From the NCBI GenBank assembly GCA_902624785.1, contig CACNYU010000002.1:16007-80006 (forward strand): a stretch of DNA of 64,000 bases, given 5' to 3'. The position numbers were made by a program, and so were the translations under genes. Positions 52,941 to 61,945 of this stretch are shown here, piece after piece (positions within the stretch are counted from its first letter, which is position 1; every line of letters starts with the position of its first letter). The notes under the pieces are model-generated. The model was given only the letters and a program-made list of their open reading frames with translations. It did not search any database and was not told where the DNA came from. Origin of the DNA: an uncultured Prochlorococcus sp. (GTDB lineage: Bacteria; Cyanobacteriota; Cyanobacteriia; PCC-6307; Cyanobiaceae).

Positions 52941-54443
52941 TTGCAAAAATTAAAATTAGATCATACCTTAATAAGCTTTATACCAATACTAGTCTTTTTA
53001 CCAATAACCTATCAAATTATAAAGGATTTCCATATTGGTGGATTAGAACTATTTATTGAATTTTTTAAATCAGCTTTTACTCCAAAAATTAGTAGAGAAA
53101 TTTTAGGTATAACAATAACTAGATTAAATGAAACTCTCTTAATTTCTTTTACAAGTTGGTTTATTAGTATTATATTTGGCACTTTTTTGGGGATATTATC
53201 ATCAGATATTTTTTATAGATTAATTAGAATACCAGTTTTTATAAAATATATATTTAGATTTATTTTAAATATAATCAGATCTATACATGAATTAGTATGG
53301 TGCTTAATTCTAATGCAAATATTTGGGATTAATTTCTTAGTAGGAATAATAGCAATTTGTATCCCATTTATTGCAATAAATGCGAAAGTAATAAGTGAGC
53401 AATTAAAACTTATAAGCTCAGAGATAATCGAATCTATTACAGCCTTAAATGGTAATAACTTCTCTTCTTTAATGATACTTATATGGTCTCCAATAATAAA
53501 AATAGTAAGAAATTTTGGTTTTTATAGACTTGAATGTTGTATTAGAAGTACAGCCATACTAGGCTTATTTGGGATTGGAGGAATTGGGACTAGTATTTTC
53601 TTATCTTTTCAATCTTTAAATTTCAATGAAATGTGGACTTATATATTTTCTATTTCTTCTCTATTACTATTTTCCAAAAGGATCTTTAAGCTATTCAAAA
53701 TTAAAGGAGTAAATTCATATTTTATTATAGTGATTATTTTCATTTCAATATTAATAAGTTTTTACTGTATTTATTTTTTAATTAACTTATTAATAAATAA
53801 TTTTTATCTTTCAAATTTATTATTAAGTAAAAATATATTTTTTAATTTTATTAATTTACCTGACAACTATTTAAAATCAATCTTCGATACGATTACTTTA
53901 GGAATTTTTGCAACAGGTATTGCCATAAGTGTTCCTCCATTCCTTTTATTAATTTCACAAAACAGATATTTCATAATTACTTTAAGGTTTTTCGCTTTTA
54001 TTATTCGCGTAATACCTCCAACAATAATTATTTTAATTTTATTGATGTTTAATGAACCCTCGTTATCTTTAGCTTCAATAACTTTAGGTTTTTATAATGC
54101 TGGAATTACTTTTAAATTATTAAACGATAATTTATCTGAAATAGATAAAAATAATTATGTTGCATTTAAAGCTATTGGTATTTCAGATCGATCTAGTTGG
54201 TTAATTGGATTATTTATAAATCAATCAAAAAGTTACTTATCTTATTGTGCTTATAGGTCTGATATAATTATTAGAGAAACAGCAATAGTTAGTATAGTTG
54301 GAAGTATAGGACTTGGGTGGCAACTAAAAGAATCACTAAGTTCCTTTGCTTGGAATGAAGTGGTTATAATTATATTTACTTATAGTTTAATAGCTATTAT
54401 CGGTGAATTATTAAATGATAAAATAAAATCTAAACTAATTTAG
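52941..54443 (+). CDS. phnE: Fused double-domain phosphonate-type permease PhnE
   Basis: 500 residues, TTG start, about 12 membrane segments. Two permease halves: the first EAA-like loop around ESITALNGNNFSSLMILIWSPI, the second around VAFKAIGISDRSSWLIGLFINQ. Most PhnE proteins have one half, so this is a fusion or tandem duplication acting as its own heterodimer. Very AT-rich codon use, as in phnC. Confidence 0.82.
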   Translation: MQKLKLDHTLISFIPILVFLPITYQIIKDFHIGGLELFIEFFKSAFTPKISREILGITITRLNETLLISFTSWFISIIFGTFLGILSSDIFYRLIRIPVFIKYIFRFILNIIRSIHELVWCLILMQIFGINFLVGIIAICIPFIAINAKVISEQLKLISSEIIESITALNGNNFSSLMILIWSPIIKIVRNFGFYRLECCIRSTAILGLFGIGGIGTSIFLSFQSLNFNEMWTYIFSISSLLLFSKRIFKLFKIKGVNSYFIIVIIFISILISFYCIYFLINLLINNFYLSNLLLSKNIFFNFINLPDNYLKSIFDTITLGIFATGIAISVPPFLLLISQNRYFIITLRFFAFIIRVIPPTIIILILLMFNEPSLSLASITLGFYNAGITFKLLNDNLSEIDKNNYVAFKAIGISDRSSWLIGLFINQSKSYLSYCAYRSDIIIRETAIVSIVGSIGLGWQLKESLSSFAWNEVVIIIFTYSLIAIIGELLNDKIKSKLI

Positions 54444-54467
54444 ATTGCATACTAACCTTAATAAATA

Positions 54468-55115
54468 GTGGCTAAATTACCAAAACAGTTAATAGTGATA
54501 GGAGATAGTTCTGTTTATGGTTGGGGTGATGCAGATGGAGGGGGATGGTGTGAGAGGCTTAAAAAAGATTGGTTAAAACAAAAAAATAGTCCAATAATTT
54601 ATCAATTAGGAGTCAGGGGTGATGGAATTGAAAAAGTTGCTTATCGATGGGAGAAAGAATGGTTATCTAGAGGAGAAACCAGAAGAAATAAACCAAAAGG
54701 AATTTTGTTAAATGTAGGTTTAAATGATACTGCCAGAATTGGTCAAATAAATGGTAGGCCTCAAATTGAAATAGATGGATTCGAATATGGATTTGAGAGA
54801 TTAATTAATGAAATGAGATCAAAAACAGAAGTATTTGTAATGGGATTATCTCCAGTAGATGAGAGAAAAATGCCATTTGGAGGATGTCTATGGTACTCAA
54901 ATGAATATTGTGATGCATATGAGAAAAGGATGGAAGAAGTTTGTATAAATCAAAACGTTCCTTTCCTTTCTACTTTTAAAGAAATGAAATCCGATAGAAG
55001 AAGTATTAATTGGACCTCAAATGACGGAATTCATTTAAACGCAAATGGGCATTTATACATATATCAAAGATTAAGGAGTTGGGAAGTTCTCCAGAAATGG
55101 AGAGAATTAGATTGA
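54468..55115 (+). CDS. SGNH/GDSL-family hydrolase
   Basis: 215 residues, GTG start. Block I VIGDSSVYGWG (nucleophile Ser), block III NVGLNDTARIG and block V SNDGIHLNANGH (Asp/His). No signal peptide, so probably cytoplasmic esterase or lipase. Substrate unknown. It follows phnE by 24 bases on the same strand. Confidence 0.83.
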   Translation: MAKLPKQLIVIGDSSVYGWGDADGGGWCERLKKDWLKQKNSPIIYQLGVRGDGIEKVAYRWEKEWLSRGETRRNKPKGILLNVGLNDTARIGQINGRPQIEIDGFEYGFERLINEMRSKTEVFVMGLSPVDERKMPFGGCLWYSNEYCDAYEKRMEEVCINQNVPFLSTFKEMKSDRRSINWTSNDGIHLNANGHLYIYQRLRSWEVLQKWRELD

Positions 55116-55131
55116 AAAATTAAATGCTTTT

Positions 55132-55863
55132 TTAAAAAATAAATTTATAAAATAATATTGCTAAAGTTGCTGAAATACTTGTTTGAATCGAATTAACAAC
55201 CTCATTACTTAAATTAAATTTATCTTGAAATGTTGCACCAATAAAACTTTCAAAAATTGTAGACACAAATCCTGTAAAACTAACTATTAAAAATCCTTTT
55301 TCTATTGTAATGAATCCTAAAATGAACATTACAAATGACATAAGAATTGCACCAAATAAACTAGCTATTGTTCCTTCTAAACTAATAGCACCTTCAGTAC
55401 CTTGTCGAACCTTTTTGAATGTGGTTATTAGAAAAGTATTCCTACCATATCTTTTTCCAATTTCACTTCCAAAAGTATCTGCTAACTTTGCAGCAAAACT
55501 TGCTGCAAAACCTACTTTTAATAATACTATATTTGCTAAATTTAATTTAATCATCAATGCTAAAAATAAGCCTGTAGAAGCTGATCCCAAAACATTTTCG
55601 GGACCTCTGCGGCCTCCTCTTTTTTCTGCAATTCCTAAATTATTTTTGTATTTGAATCCAATTTTAGTAACTAAAGAACCCAAGACTAGATATAGAACTA
55701 CACTTATCCAACCCGTACAGCCCAAAGATCCCCAAAGTAATGTACCTAAAATTCCTGCACTTACCCATCCACTTCTTGTCATAATTGGATATCGCCTAAA
55801 TACAAAAATCAGGAGAAAATTAATTATGAATCCAGTAATAAAGGAATTTAAAAATATTTTCAT
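55132..55863 (-). CDS. DUF92 membrane protein (VTE6-like phytyl-phosphate kinase candidate)
   Basis: 243 residues, about six membrane segments. Motifs RSGWVSAGILGTLLWGSLG, KRGGRRGPENVLGSASTGL and AKLADTFGSEIGKRYGRN... GTEGAISLEGT are those of DUF92/TIGR00297; the plant member phosphorylates phytyl phosphate for tocopherol and chlorophyll recycling. Its stop side overlaps nothing; its start overlaps rsmE end by 4 bases. Confidence 0.8.
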   Translation of the reverse strand: MKIFLNSFITGFIINFLLIFVFRRYPIMTRSGWVSAGILGTLLWGSLGCTGWISVVLYLVLGSLVTKIGFKYKNNLGIAEKRGGRRGPENVLGSASTGLFLALMIKLNLANIVLLKVGFAASFAAKLADTFGSEIGKRYGRNTFLITTFKKVRQGTEGAISLEGTIASLFGAILMSFVMFILGFITIEKGFLIVSFTGFVSTIFESFIGATFQDKFNLSNEVVNSIQTSISATLAILFYKFIF

Positions 55864-56645
55864 AATTTTTTTGAATATTTTGATTCAATATCAAAACTTC
55901 TCCAATGAGCAAGTATTGATGAAGCAGTAACAGAAGCAGTAGAGGTCCTCAAAATACTTTCTGATAATTTAATAAATTGAATTTTTTTTTCTTTAAAGAA
56001 ACAAATTTCTTTCTTAGACCAACCTCCTTCTGGCCCTATTACATTCCATAAAACATTTGTTTCCTGGAAAGTTGAATTTTGCATTTTCAGCCATTGATTT
56101 AAACTTAAACAATTTTCATCTCTGGTTAAAGATATTGAAATAATATCTTTTGCTTTTAAAGATATTATCCATTCATAAATATCTACAATATTTAATATTT
56201 TTGGTTTCCATAATCTTTCACATTGTTCAACTGCTTCATTAATAATTGTATTCCATCTATCCATTTTTAATGATTGATTTGACATCCTTTTTATCTGGTG
56301 TTCGGAATACAAAGGTTGTATAATATCAATTCCAATTTCTGTACACATTTTTAAAATATCCTCAAAACCATTTTTAGGCAAAGCAACCGCAATACCTAAA
56401 GATACCTTTTTTTTATCCTGAAATAAAATTGGTTTATTTATATTAGGAATCTCTATACAATTATTTTTATTTTTAATACCTCTCCATAAATAACCCTCTC
56501 CATTTACTATTTGTATTTCTTCACCAATTTTTATTCTCATAACTTTATTAAGATAATGAGACTCATCATTGGAGAGTTTCAATTGATTATTTTCCAAATT
56601 TTTGATTCTTTTATCTTGGATTATTAGTCTCACTACATTTTTCAT
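55860..56645 (-). CDS. rsmE: 16S rRNA m3U1498 methyltransferase RsmE
   Basis: 261 residues. SPOUT fold with the knot motif NVIGPEGGWSKKEICFF and ILRTSTASVTASSIL; N-terminal PUA-like part includes ESHYLNKVMRIKIGEEIQIVNGEG. Methylates U1498 in the small ribosomal subunit decoding region. Co-oriented with the DUF92 gene (4-base overlap) and DUF3531 gene (10 bases upstream). Confidence 0.92.
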   Translation of the reverse strand: MKNVVRLIIQDKRIKNLENNQLKLSNDESHYLNKVMRIKIGEEIQIVNGEGYLWRGIKNKNNCIEIPNINKPILFQDKKKVSLGIAVALPKNGFEDILKMCTEIGIDIIQPLYSEHQIKRMSNQSLKMDRWNTIINEAVEQCERLWKPKILNIVDIYEWIISLKAKDIISISLTRDENCLSLNQWLKMQNSTFQETNVLWNVIGPEGGWSKKEICFFKEKKIQFIKLSESILRTSTASVTASSILAHWRSFDIESKYSKKL

Positions 56646-56655
56646 AATTTAAATA

Positions 56656-57099
56656 TTAATTATTAAAAATAGAATCTGGATGATCTTCTACTTGCCAATT
56701 ACTATTTTCTCCTCCAATTATTAATTCATCAATTTTTACATAATCAACTGAAACTTGATGTAATGCATTTATAAGTATATCAATAGAAATTGGGTCAGCA
56801 GTCCCAAAATCGACCCAACATCTTGACCATAAGTTTTGATATTCCAACTGACCTAAATTATGCATTAATGAAGGCAATGAGGATTTAGATAATTCGTTAT
56901 CATATGACATCCAACTTAGTTCTGCTCCCTCTTCATGGGTTTGAAGATTTTCCGAGTTAAAACCTCCTAATCTCCCTAATACATACCAACTATCAAAAAG
57001 ACCATCAAGATAATTTCTCTCTTCCTGGTTAGGTAGTTCAAAAAACTTTATCCATATCCAACAATTAAAAGGATCAACCTCTCTAAAACTAACATTCAT
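56656..57099 (-). CDS. DUF3531 protein
   Basis: 147 residues. FREVDPFNCWIWIKFFELPNQEERNYLDGLFDSWYVLGRLGGFNSENLQ is the cyanobacterial/plastid DUF3531 pattern; an acidic region and WVDFGTADPISIDILINAL follow. Soluble. Function unknown. Confidence 0.75.
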   Translation of the reverse strand: MNVSFREVDPFNCWIWIKFFELPNQEERNYLDGLFDSWYVLGRLGGFNSENLQTHEEGAELSWMSYDNELSKSSLPSLMHNLGQLEYQNLWSRCWVDFGTADPISIDILINALHQVSVDYVKIDELIIGGENSNWQVEDHPDSIFNN

Positions 57100-57177
57100 T
57101 TTTAATATTATTTTTTATATTATTTACTATTATATGATTGTTAATCAAAGAAACAAAATTAATAGATTTCTCAAGTA

Positions 57178-57810
57178 ATGTTAGAGCTTAAAAATATCAC
57201 TTATCAACCACAAACAGGCAGAAAAATAATTCTTGATGATGTTAATCTTACAATTAAAGATAATGAAATCATATTAATATGTGGGAAAAGTGGTTCAGGT
57301 AAAACAACTCTTATAGAGATCATAAGCGGTTTAACAGATCCGCAAAGAGGTCAAATTATTTGGAAAGATAAAGTAATTAGTTCTAGACAGAGAAGATGGC
57401 TTTGTGGTTTAGTATTTCAATTCCCAGAAAGATTTTTTCTTGGAGCAACGATAGGCAAGGAATTAAAATTTGGACATAAATCTATTAAAGAAATCAAAAT
57501 TAGAAACATATTAAACAAAGTTGGACTATCGAACATTAATTTAACTACTCCTCCAGAGAAACTAAGTGGTGGACAACAAAGAAGATTAGCAGTCGCGGTT
57601 CAATTACTAAGAAATCCAAATATAATTTTACTAGATGAACCAACTGCTGGACTTGATTGGTCAATGAAAAATGATGTCAAAGACTTAATACTCAGACTTA
57701 GCGATGAAAATTCCATTATTGTTGTTACTCACGAACCTGAATTATTTAAAGACTTAACATCTAGGAAATTTTTACTGACTACGGGTAAACTTAAAAAATT
57801 TGGAGGTTAA
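57178..57810 (+). CDS. ABC transporter ATPase, CbiO/EcfA-like
   Basis: 210 residues. Walker A CGKSGSGKTT, signature LSGGQQRR, Walker B LLDEPTAGLD, and FQFPERFF in the Q-loop, as in ECF-type or plastid single ATPases. No permease partner is adjacent; hslO follows 3 bases later. Substrate unknown. Confidence 0.83.
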   Translation: MLELKNITYQPQTGRKIILDDVNLTIKDNEIILICGKSGSGKTTLIEIISGLTDPQRGQIIWKDKVISSRQRRWLCGLVFQFPERFFLGATIGKELKFGHKSIKEIKIRNILNKVGLSNINLTTPPEKLSGGQQRRLAVAVQLLRNPNIILLDEPTAGLDWSMKNDVKDLILRLSDENSIIVVTHEPELFKDLTSRKFLLTTGKLKKFGG

Positions 57811-57813
57811 ATA

Positions 57814-58713
57814 TTGGTAGATAAAATTGTAAGAGCTACTGCTGCCAATGGTGGGATTAGATTAATTGCTTTAACGGTGACTGAATCCTTAAAAGAAGCA
57901 AAAGAAAGACATCGATTATCATTTATAACTACAGCGATTCTTGGAAGATCTTTTAGTGCTGCATTATTATTGGCAAGTTCTATGAAAATAATGCACGGGA
58001 GGGTTACTTTTAGAATCAGATCAGATGGACCTTTAAAAGGTCTATTAGTAGATGCTGGGAGAGATGGAAAAGTAAGAGGCTATGTTGGCAACCCCGATTT
58101 AGAATTAGAACTTATCAGAAACAAAGATAATAAATTTAATTTTAATTTTAAAGAAGCAGTTGGAACAGGTTATCTTAATGTAATAAGAGATAATGGCACT
58201 GGTGATCCTTTTACAAGCACTGTAGAATTGATTAATGGGACAGTTGCAGAAGATTTAGCTTCGTATTTACTTCATTCAGAACAAACTCCCTCAGTTGTTT
58301 TTATAGGAGAAAAATTTCAAAAGAGTAATATAATTTGTAGTGGTGGATTGTTAGCACAAGTTCTCCCAAGAAAAGAAACTGACCCACTCCTAATTTCATT
58401 ACTAGAGGAAAGATGCAAAGAAATAAAATCATTTAGTGAGGAACTTCATAAAACTAACAATTTATTATCACTAATTAAAAAAATTTTTCCGGATATCGAT
58501 GATTTTTCAATTAGCGAAAAAGCTCGCTCCCAAAAAATTGAATTTAAATGCAGATGCTCTAGAGAGAGAAGTATTGGAGCATTGAAGATGTTGGGCAAAA
58601 AAGAACTTAAAGATATTCTTGAAAAAGATAAAAAAGCAGAACTAATATGTGAATTCTGCAAAGATAAATATGTAATAAATTTTGATGAAATTAAATCTTT
58701 GATTGATAGTTAA
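57814..58713 (+). CDS. hslO: Redox-regulated chaperone Hsp33
   Basis: 299 residues, TTG start. N-terminal fold [29 protein letters not shown] and [24 protein letters not shown]-terminal zinc switch with CRC ([10 protein letters not shown]) and CEFC ([10 protein letters not shown]), the four Cys that release zinc on oxidation and activate chaperone function. Three bases after the ABC ATPase. Confidence 0.95.
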   Translation: MVDKIVRATAANGGIRLIALTVTESLKEAKERHRLSFITTAILGRSFSAALLLASSMKIMHGRVTFRIRSDGPLKGLLVDAGRDGKVRGYVGNPDLELELIRNKDNKFNFNFKEAVGTGYLNVIRDNGTGDPFTSTVELINGTVAEDLASYLLHSEQTPSVVFIGEKFQKSNIICSGGLLAQVLPRKETDPLLISLLEERCKEIKSFSEELHKTNNLLSLIKKIFPDIDDFSISEKARSQKIEFKCRCSRERSIGALKMLGKKELKDILEKDKKAELICEFCKDKYVINFDEIKSLIDS

Positions 58714-58723
58714 TTTAATTATT

Positions 58724-59401
58724 TTACAGAAAAATGATGCCTAACCATAAGATTAGTATTGCAGGGAGACTTTGAATTTTCTCAACTGAGATGGAACTAT
58801 TAGATACTTCTTGTATAAGTGAATTTGTTTCTATTAAACCACCAAAAATAAGTCCCAAAGAAAGGAAAGCAATGCTCCATCCCAATGAACTGAAAAATTT
58901 TTTTCCAGATCTAAGTTGGGAATAAACGAGAATCAAAGTAGATATTGATAAAAGAAGCCTGTTATATGAATCTGGACTTACAAAAAGGATAATAAGAAAT
59001 AATAATCCAATCGCTAGTTTGGAGGATAATTGCTCATTGGATCCTGAGGATATATTTGATAGGTTGAATTTCTGAGAATTATTAGAACTATTTTTAGCTA
59101 AATTCCTAATTTTTGATAGTAGTGGGAACTGGCTATTAATTGTTTTAATATTTTGATTTTCTTTTAATGAAGCATTTTGCGCTTCAAAACTTATATTCCC
59201 AGATTGTCTAGCTTTTAGACTACCCATAAGTAATTGATCATATGATGATTCTATCTTTGCTTTAGCTATTAAATCATCACCAGCTTCCTTTACTTTTTCA
59301 TCTCTCGCCCTTTGAATATCTTCAAAACTTGCACCTTGATTAACACCTAAAACTTCAAAAGGTGTTTTTTCAGGTTTGTTACTATTTTGATTGATTTCCA
59401 A
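58724..59401 (-). CDS. CPP1-like membrane protein with J-like N-terminus
   Basis: 225 residues. N-terminal TPFEVLGVNQGASFEDIQRARDEKVKEAGDD is a J-domain-like fold without HPD, as in CPP1, which stabilises protochlorophyllide oxidoreductase in plastids. Then a Ser/Asn-rich linker and about four membrane segments. Function here inferred from family. Confidence 0.78.
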   Translation of the reverse strand: MEINQNSNKPEKTPFEVLGVNQGASFEDIQRARDEKVKEAGDDLIAKAKIESSYDQLLMGSLKARQSGNISFEAQNASLKENQNIKTINSQFPLLSKIRNLAKNSSNNSQKFNLSNISSGSNEQLSSKLAIGLLFLIILFVSPDSYNRLLLSISTLILVYSQLRSGKKFFSSLGWSIAFLSLGLIFGGLIETNSLIQEVSNSSISVEKIQSLPAILILWLGIIFL

Positions 59402-59454
59402 AATTCTTTTTTGATTTTTATTAGCCTAACTAATTTTAGTATCCATTTGGTAAT

Positions 59455-61095
59455 TTATAAATCAATTGGTTGTACACCACTAACAACTGGTGCAACTTTA
59501 CTCAAATTTAATTTTGGATAATCTTCGATTATCTGATTGAGATTCCATTCATTTTTAAAAAGAATAACCGGTCTATTCCAGCAGTCCTTAACAATTTTGC
59601 AATTAAAAATTCTTCCTACATCATCCAAAGCTGTCCAGCCATCCGTAATCCATCTTGCTAATTGAAATGCCATCGTTTCTAAGTTGGAATCAACACCATA
59701 TTCATTTTTCAACCTATGTTTAACTACATCTAGTTGTAATTGGCCAACGGCTGCAAGAATAGGATCTCTTTTACTTTCATCTATATCATAGAGAATTTGA
59801 ACAGCACCTTCCTCTCTTAATTCATTTACACCTTTTCTAAAATTTTTAAAAGCTGATGGATTTGGATTCCTTAACCAACTAAATATTTCTGGACTGAAGC
59901 ATGGGATTCCTTCATATTCTAAATGAGAACCTGTATACAAAGTATCACCTATCGAAAACATTCCTGGATTATTTAAACCAATAACATCTCCAGCATAGGC
60001 ATCATCAACAACTTCCCGATCTTGTCCAAATATTTTTTGTGGACGAGATAATCGAATAACTTTTCCAGTCCTTGAATGCTTTACTGACATATCTTTTTCA
60101 AATCTTCCACTACATACTCTAATAAAAGCAATTCTATCTCTATGTTTTGGGTCCATATTTGCTTGAAGTTTAAACACAAAGCCACTAAATTTATCTTTTG
60201 TAGGTTCAATATCTCCTTGATTGCTGCTTCTCGAAGAAGGTTTCTTCGCTAAATTTAAAAAGCTATCAAGAAATGGTCGCACCCCAAAATTAGTCATTGC
60301 AGAACCAAAGAATACTGGCGTCAAATCACCTTTAAAAACCTTATCTTTTTCATATTTTGCACCGGCTTCATTGAGTAACTCAAGCTCTTCAAGAGTATTG
60401 CTTAATAATTCTTTTTCAATAAAATTTGTAAGATTTTTATCATTTAAGCTTATCCTCTTTTCTTGGGATTGTGCCCCTCTTTTTGCTTTATCAAACAATA
60501 TTACCTCTTTGTTAATTCTATCGACAACTCCTCTAAATTGATCACCACTACCAATAGGCCAATTAATAGGCAGTGTTACTAGCTTGAGTTCAGATTCAAT
60601 CTCATCTAATAGAGATAAAGGATCTCTACCTGGTCGATCCATCTTATTTATAAATGTAAATATTGGTATCTTTCTAAGCTTACAAACTTCAAATAACTTT
60701 CTTGTTTGAGGTTCTAAACCTTTTGCAGCATCTTCAAGCATAACTGCATTATCTGCAGCAGCAAGAGTTCTGTATGTATCCTCAGAAAAATCTTGATGTC
60801 CAGGAGTATCTAATAAATTTACTACTGATTCTTCATATTCGAATTGTAAGACTGTTGACGTTATTGAGATACCTCTTTGCTTTTCAATTTCCATCCAATC
60901 AGAAGTCGCTTTTCTTTGATTGCCTCTAGCTTTAACAGCTCCAGCTTGTTGTATCGCTCCACCATACAAGAGTAGTTTTTCTGTAAGAGTTGTTTTGCCA
61001 GCATCAGGATGTGAAATTATTGCAAAATTTCTCCTCTTATCAACCTCACGGAAAATCTTATCATTATTTAACTTTTTATCATTTGTAATCATCAA
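59455..61095 (-). CDS. prfC: Peptide chain release factor 3
   Basis: 546 residues. GTPase motifs SHPDAGKTT (residues 29-36), [12 protein letters not shown] (96 onward), NKMDRPG (150 onward), and RF3-specific [35 protein letters not shown]. Recycles RF1/RF2 from the ribosome. The start may be the second Met. Fully conserved core gene. Confidence 0.94.
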   Translation of the reverse strand: MMITNDKKLNNDKIFREVDKRRNFAIISHPDAGKTTLTEKLLLYGGAIQQAGAVKARGNQRKATSDWMEIEKQRGISITSTVLQFEYEESVVNLLDTPGHQDFSEDTYRTLAAADNAVMLEDAAKGLEPQTRKLFEVCKLRKIPIFTFINKMDRPGRDPLSLLDEIESELKLVTLPINWPIGSGDQFRGVVDRINKEVILFDKAKRGAQSQEKRISLNDKNLTNFIEKELLSNTLEELELLNEAGAKYEKDKVFKGDLTPVFFGSAMTNFGVRPFLDSFLNLAKKPSSRSSNQGDIEPTKDKFSGFVFKLQANMDPKHRDRIAFIRVCSGRFEKDMSVKHSRTGKVIRLSRPQKIFGQDREVVDDAYAGDVIGLNNPGMFSIGDTLYTGSHLEYEGIPCFSPEIFSWLRNPNPSAFKNFRKGVNELREEGAVQILYDIDESKRDPILAAVGQLQLDVVKHRLKNEYGVDSNLETMAFQLARWITDGWTALDDVGRIFNCKIVKDCWNRPVILFKNEWNLNQIIEDYPKLNLSKVAPVVSGVQPIDL

Positions 61096-61129
61096 AACAT
61101 CTTAATACAATTGAGACTTTCTTTATAAT

Positions 61130-61825
61130 TTAAACCTTACCATATACAATTAAATACTCTTCGCTTTCTTCAACTACATTCATGGAGTTAAGGTTTAAAT
61201 CTAATATTTTTTTCTGAACTTCATTTTTTCTATACGATGCTTTTAGAGAGGCATAATAATCATTTGTAAGAATAGCACTATATTTTTGAGAGCACTTATC
61301 TTTTAACTTTAAAGCCGTTTCTTCATCTTTTGGTCTTATTAAATCTTTATGAAAATTTATTGTTTCTTTGTTTGAGAGAGTAATTATAAATTTAAAGAAA
61401 TTATCTATATCATTAATATGATGGATAAAGCTATTACTTACTAATAAAGTAATTTCATTTCTAGAAAAATTTTTGAGTGAACTTATTTTTCGAATATCTG
61501 AACATAGATAATTTAGATTTCTATATTTATTCATAATTTTATTTTTAAACATTCTCGATTCTGCCTCTCTAATCATTTCCTGAGATCCATCAATGCCCAA
61601 TACATTTACATCAGGCCATCTTTCAGATAACTTCTCAGAAATATTCCCAGGGCCGCAACCTAAATCTAAGATTAAATCATTTCTAGTTAATTTAATATTG
61701 TTAATATCTAAATAATTGCTTATAAATTTAATCAAATTCTCTTCACCTAAAGAGAAATCTGCAGCACAATAAGCCTTTACCTGACTCTTTTTATTCATTA
61801 ATTCAGGCTCAGGTTCTCTATCCAT
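61130..61825 (-). CDS. Class I SAM-dependent methyltransferase
   Basis: 231 residues from ATG at 61825; a TTG 33 bases upstream extends the frame but adds an atypical Cys-rich lead. SAM motif ILDLGCGPGNISEKL and VLGIDGSQEMI, then ITLLVSNSFIHHINDIDNFFK. Substrate not identifiable. 34 bases downstream of it is prfC on the same strand. Confidence 0.78.
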   Translation of the reverse strand: MDREPEPELMNKKSQVKAYCAADFSLGEENLIKFISNYLDINNIKLTRNDLILDLGCGPGNISEKLSERWPDVNVLGIDGSQEMIREAESRMFKNKIMNKYRNLNYLCSDIRKISSLKNFSRNEITLLVSNSFIHHINDIDNFFKFIITLSNKETINFHKDLIRPKDEETALKLKDKCSQKYSAILTNDYYASLKASYRKNEVQKKILDLNLNSMNVVEESEEYLIVYGKV

Positions 61826-61945
61826 ATTTAAACATTTTAGTAAACATATTTTACACAAACCGTTAAATAGTGATAAGAATGGTTGCAGACACCACAGGTA
61901 GAGTTAGTCTTCCCATACGGACCATTTACAAATTAAGAATTAACT

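Noticed and set aside
61859-61945. Possible riboswitch or tRNA upstream of nrdJ
   Set aside because: No cobalamin-riboswitch core, no NrdR-type repeat and no tRNA cloverleaf could be drawn.
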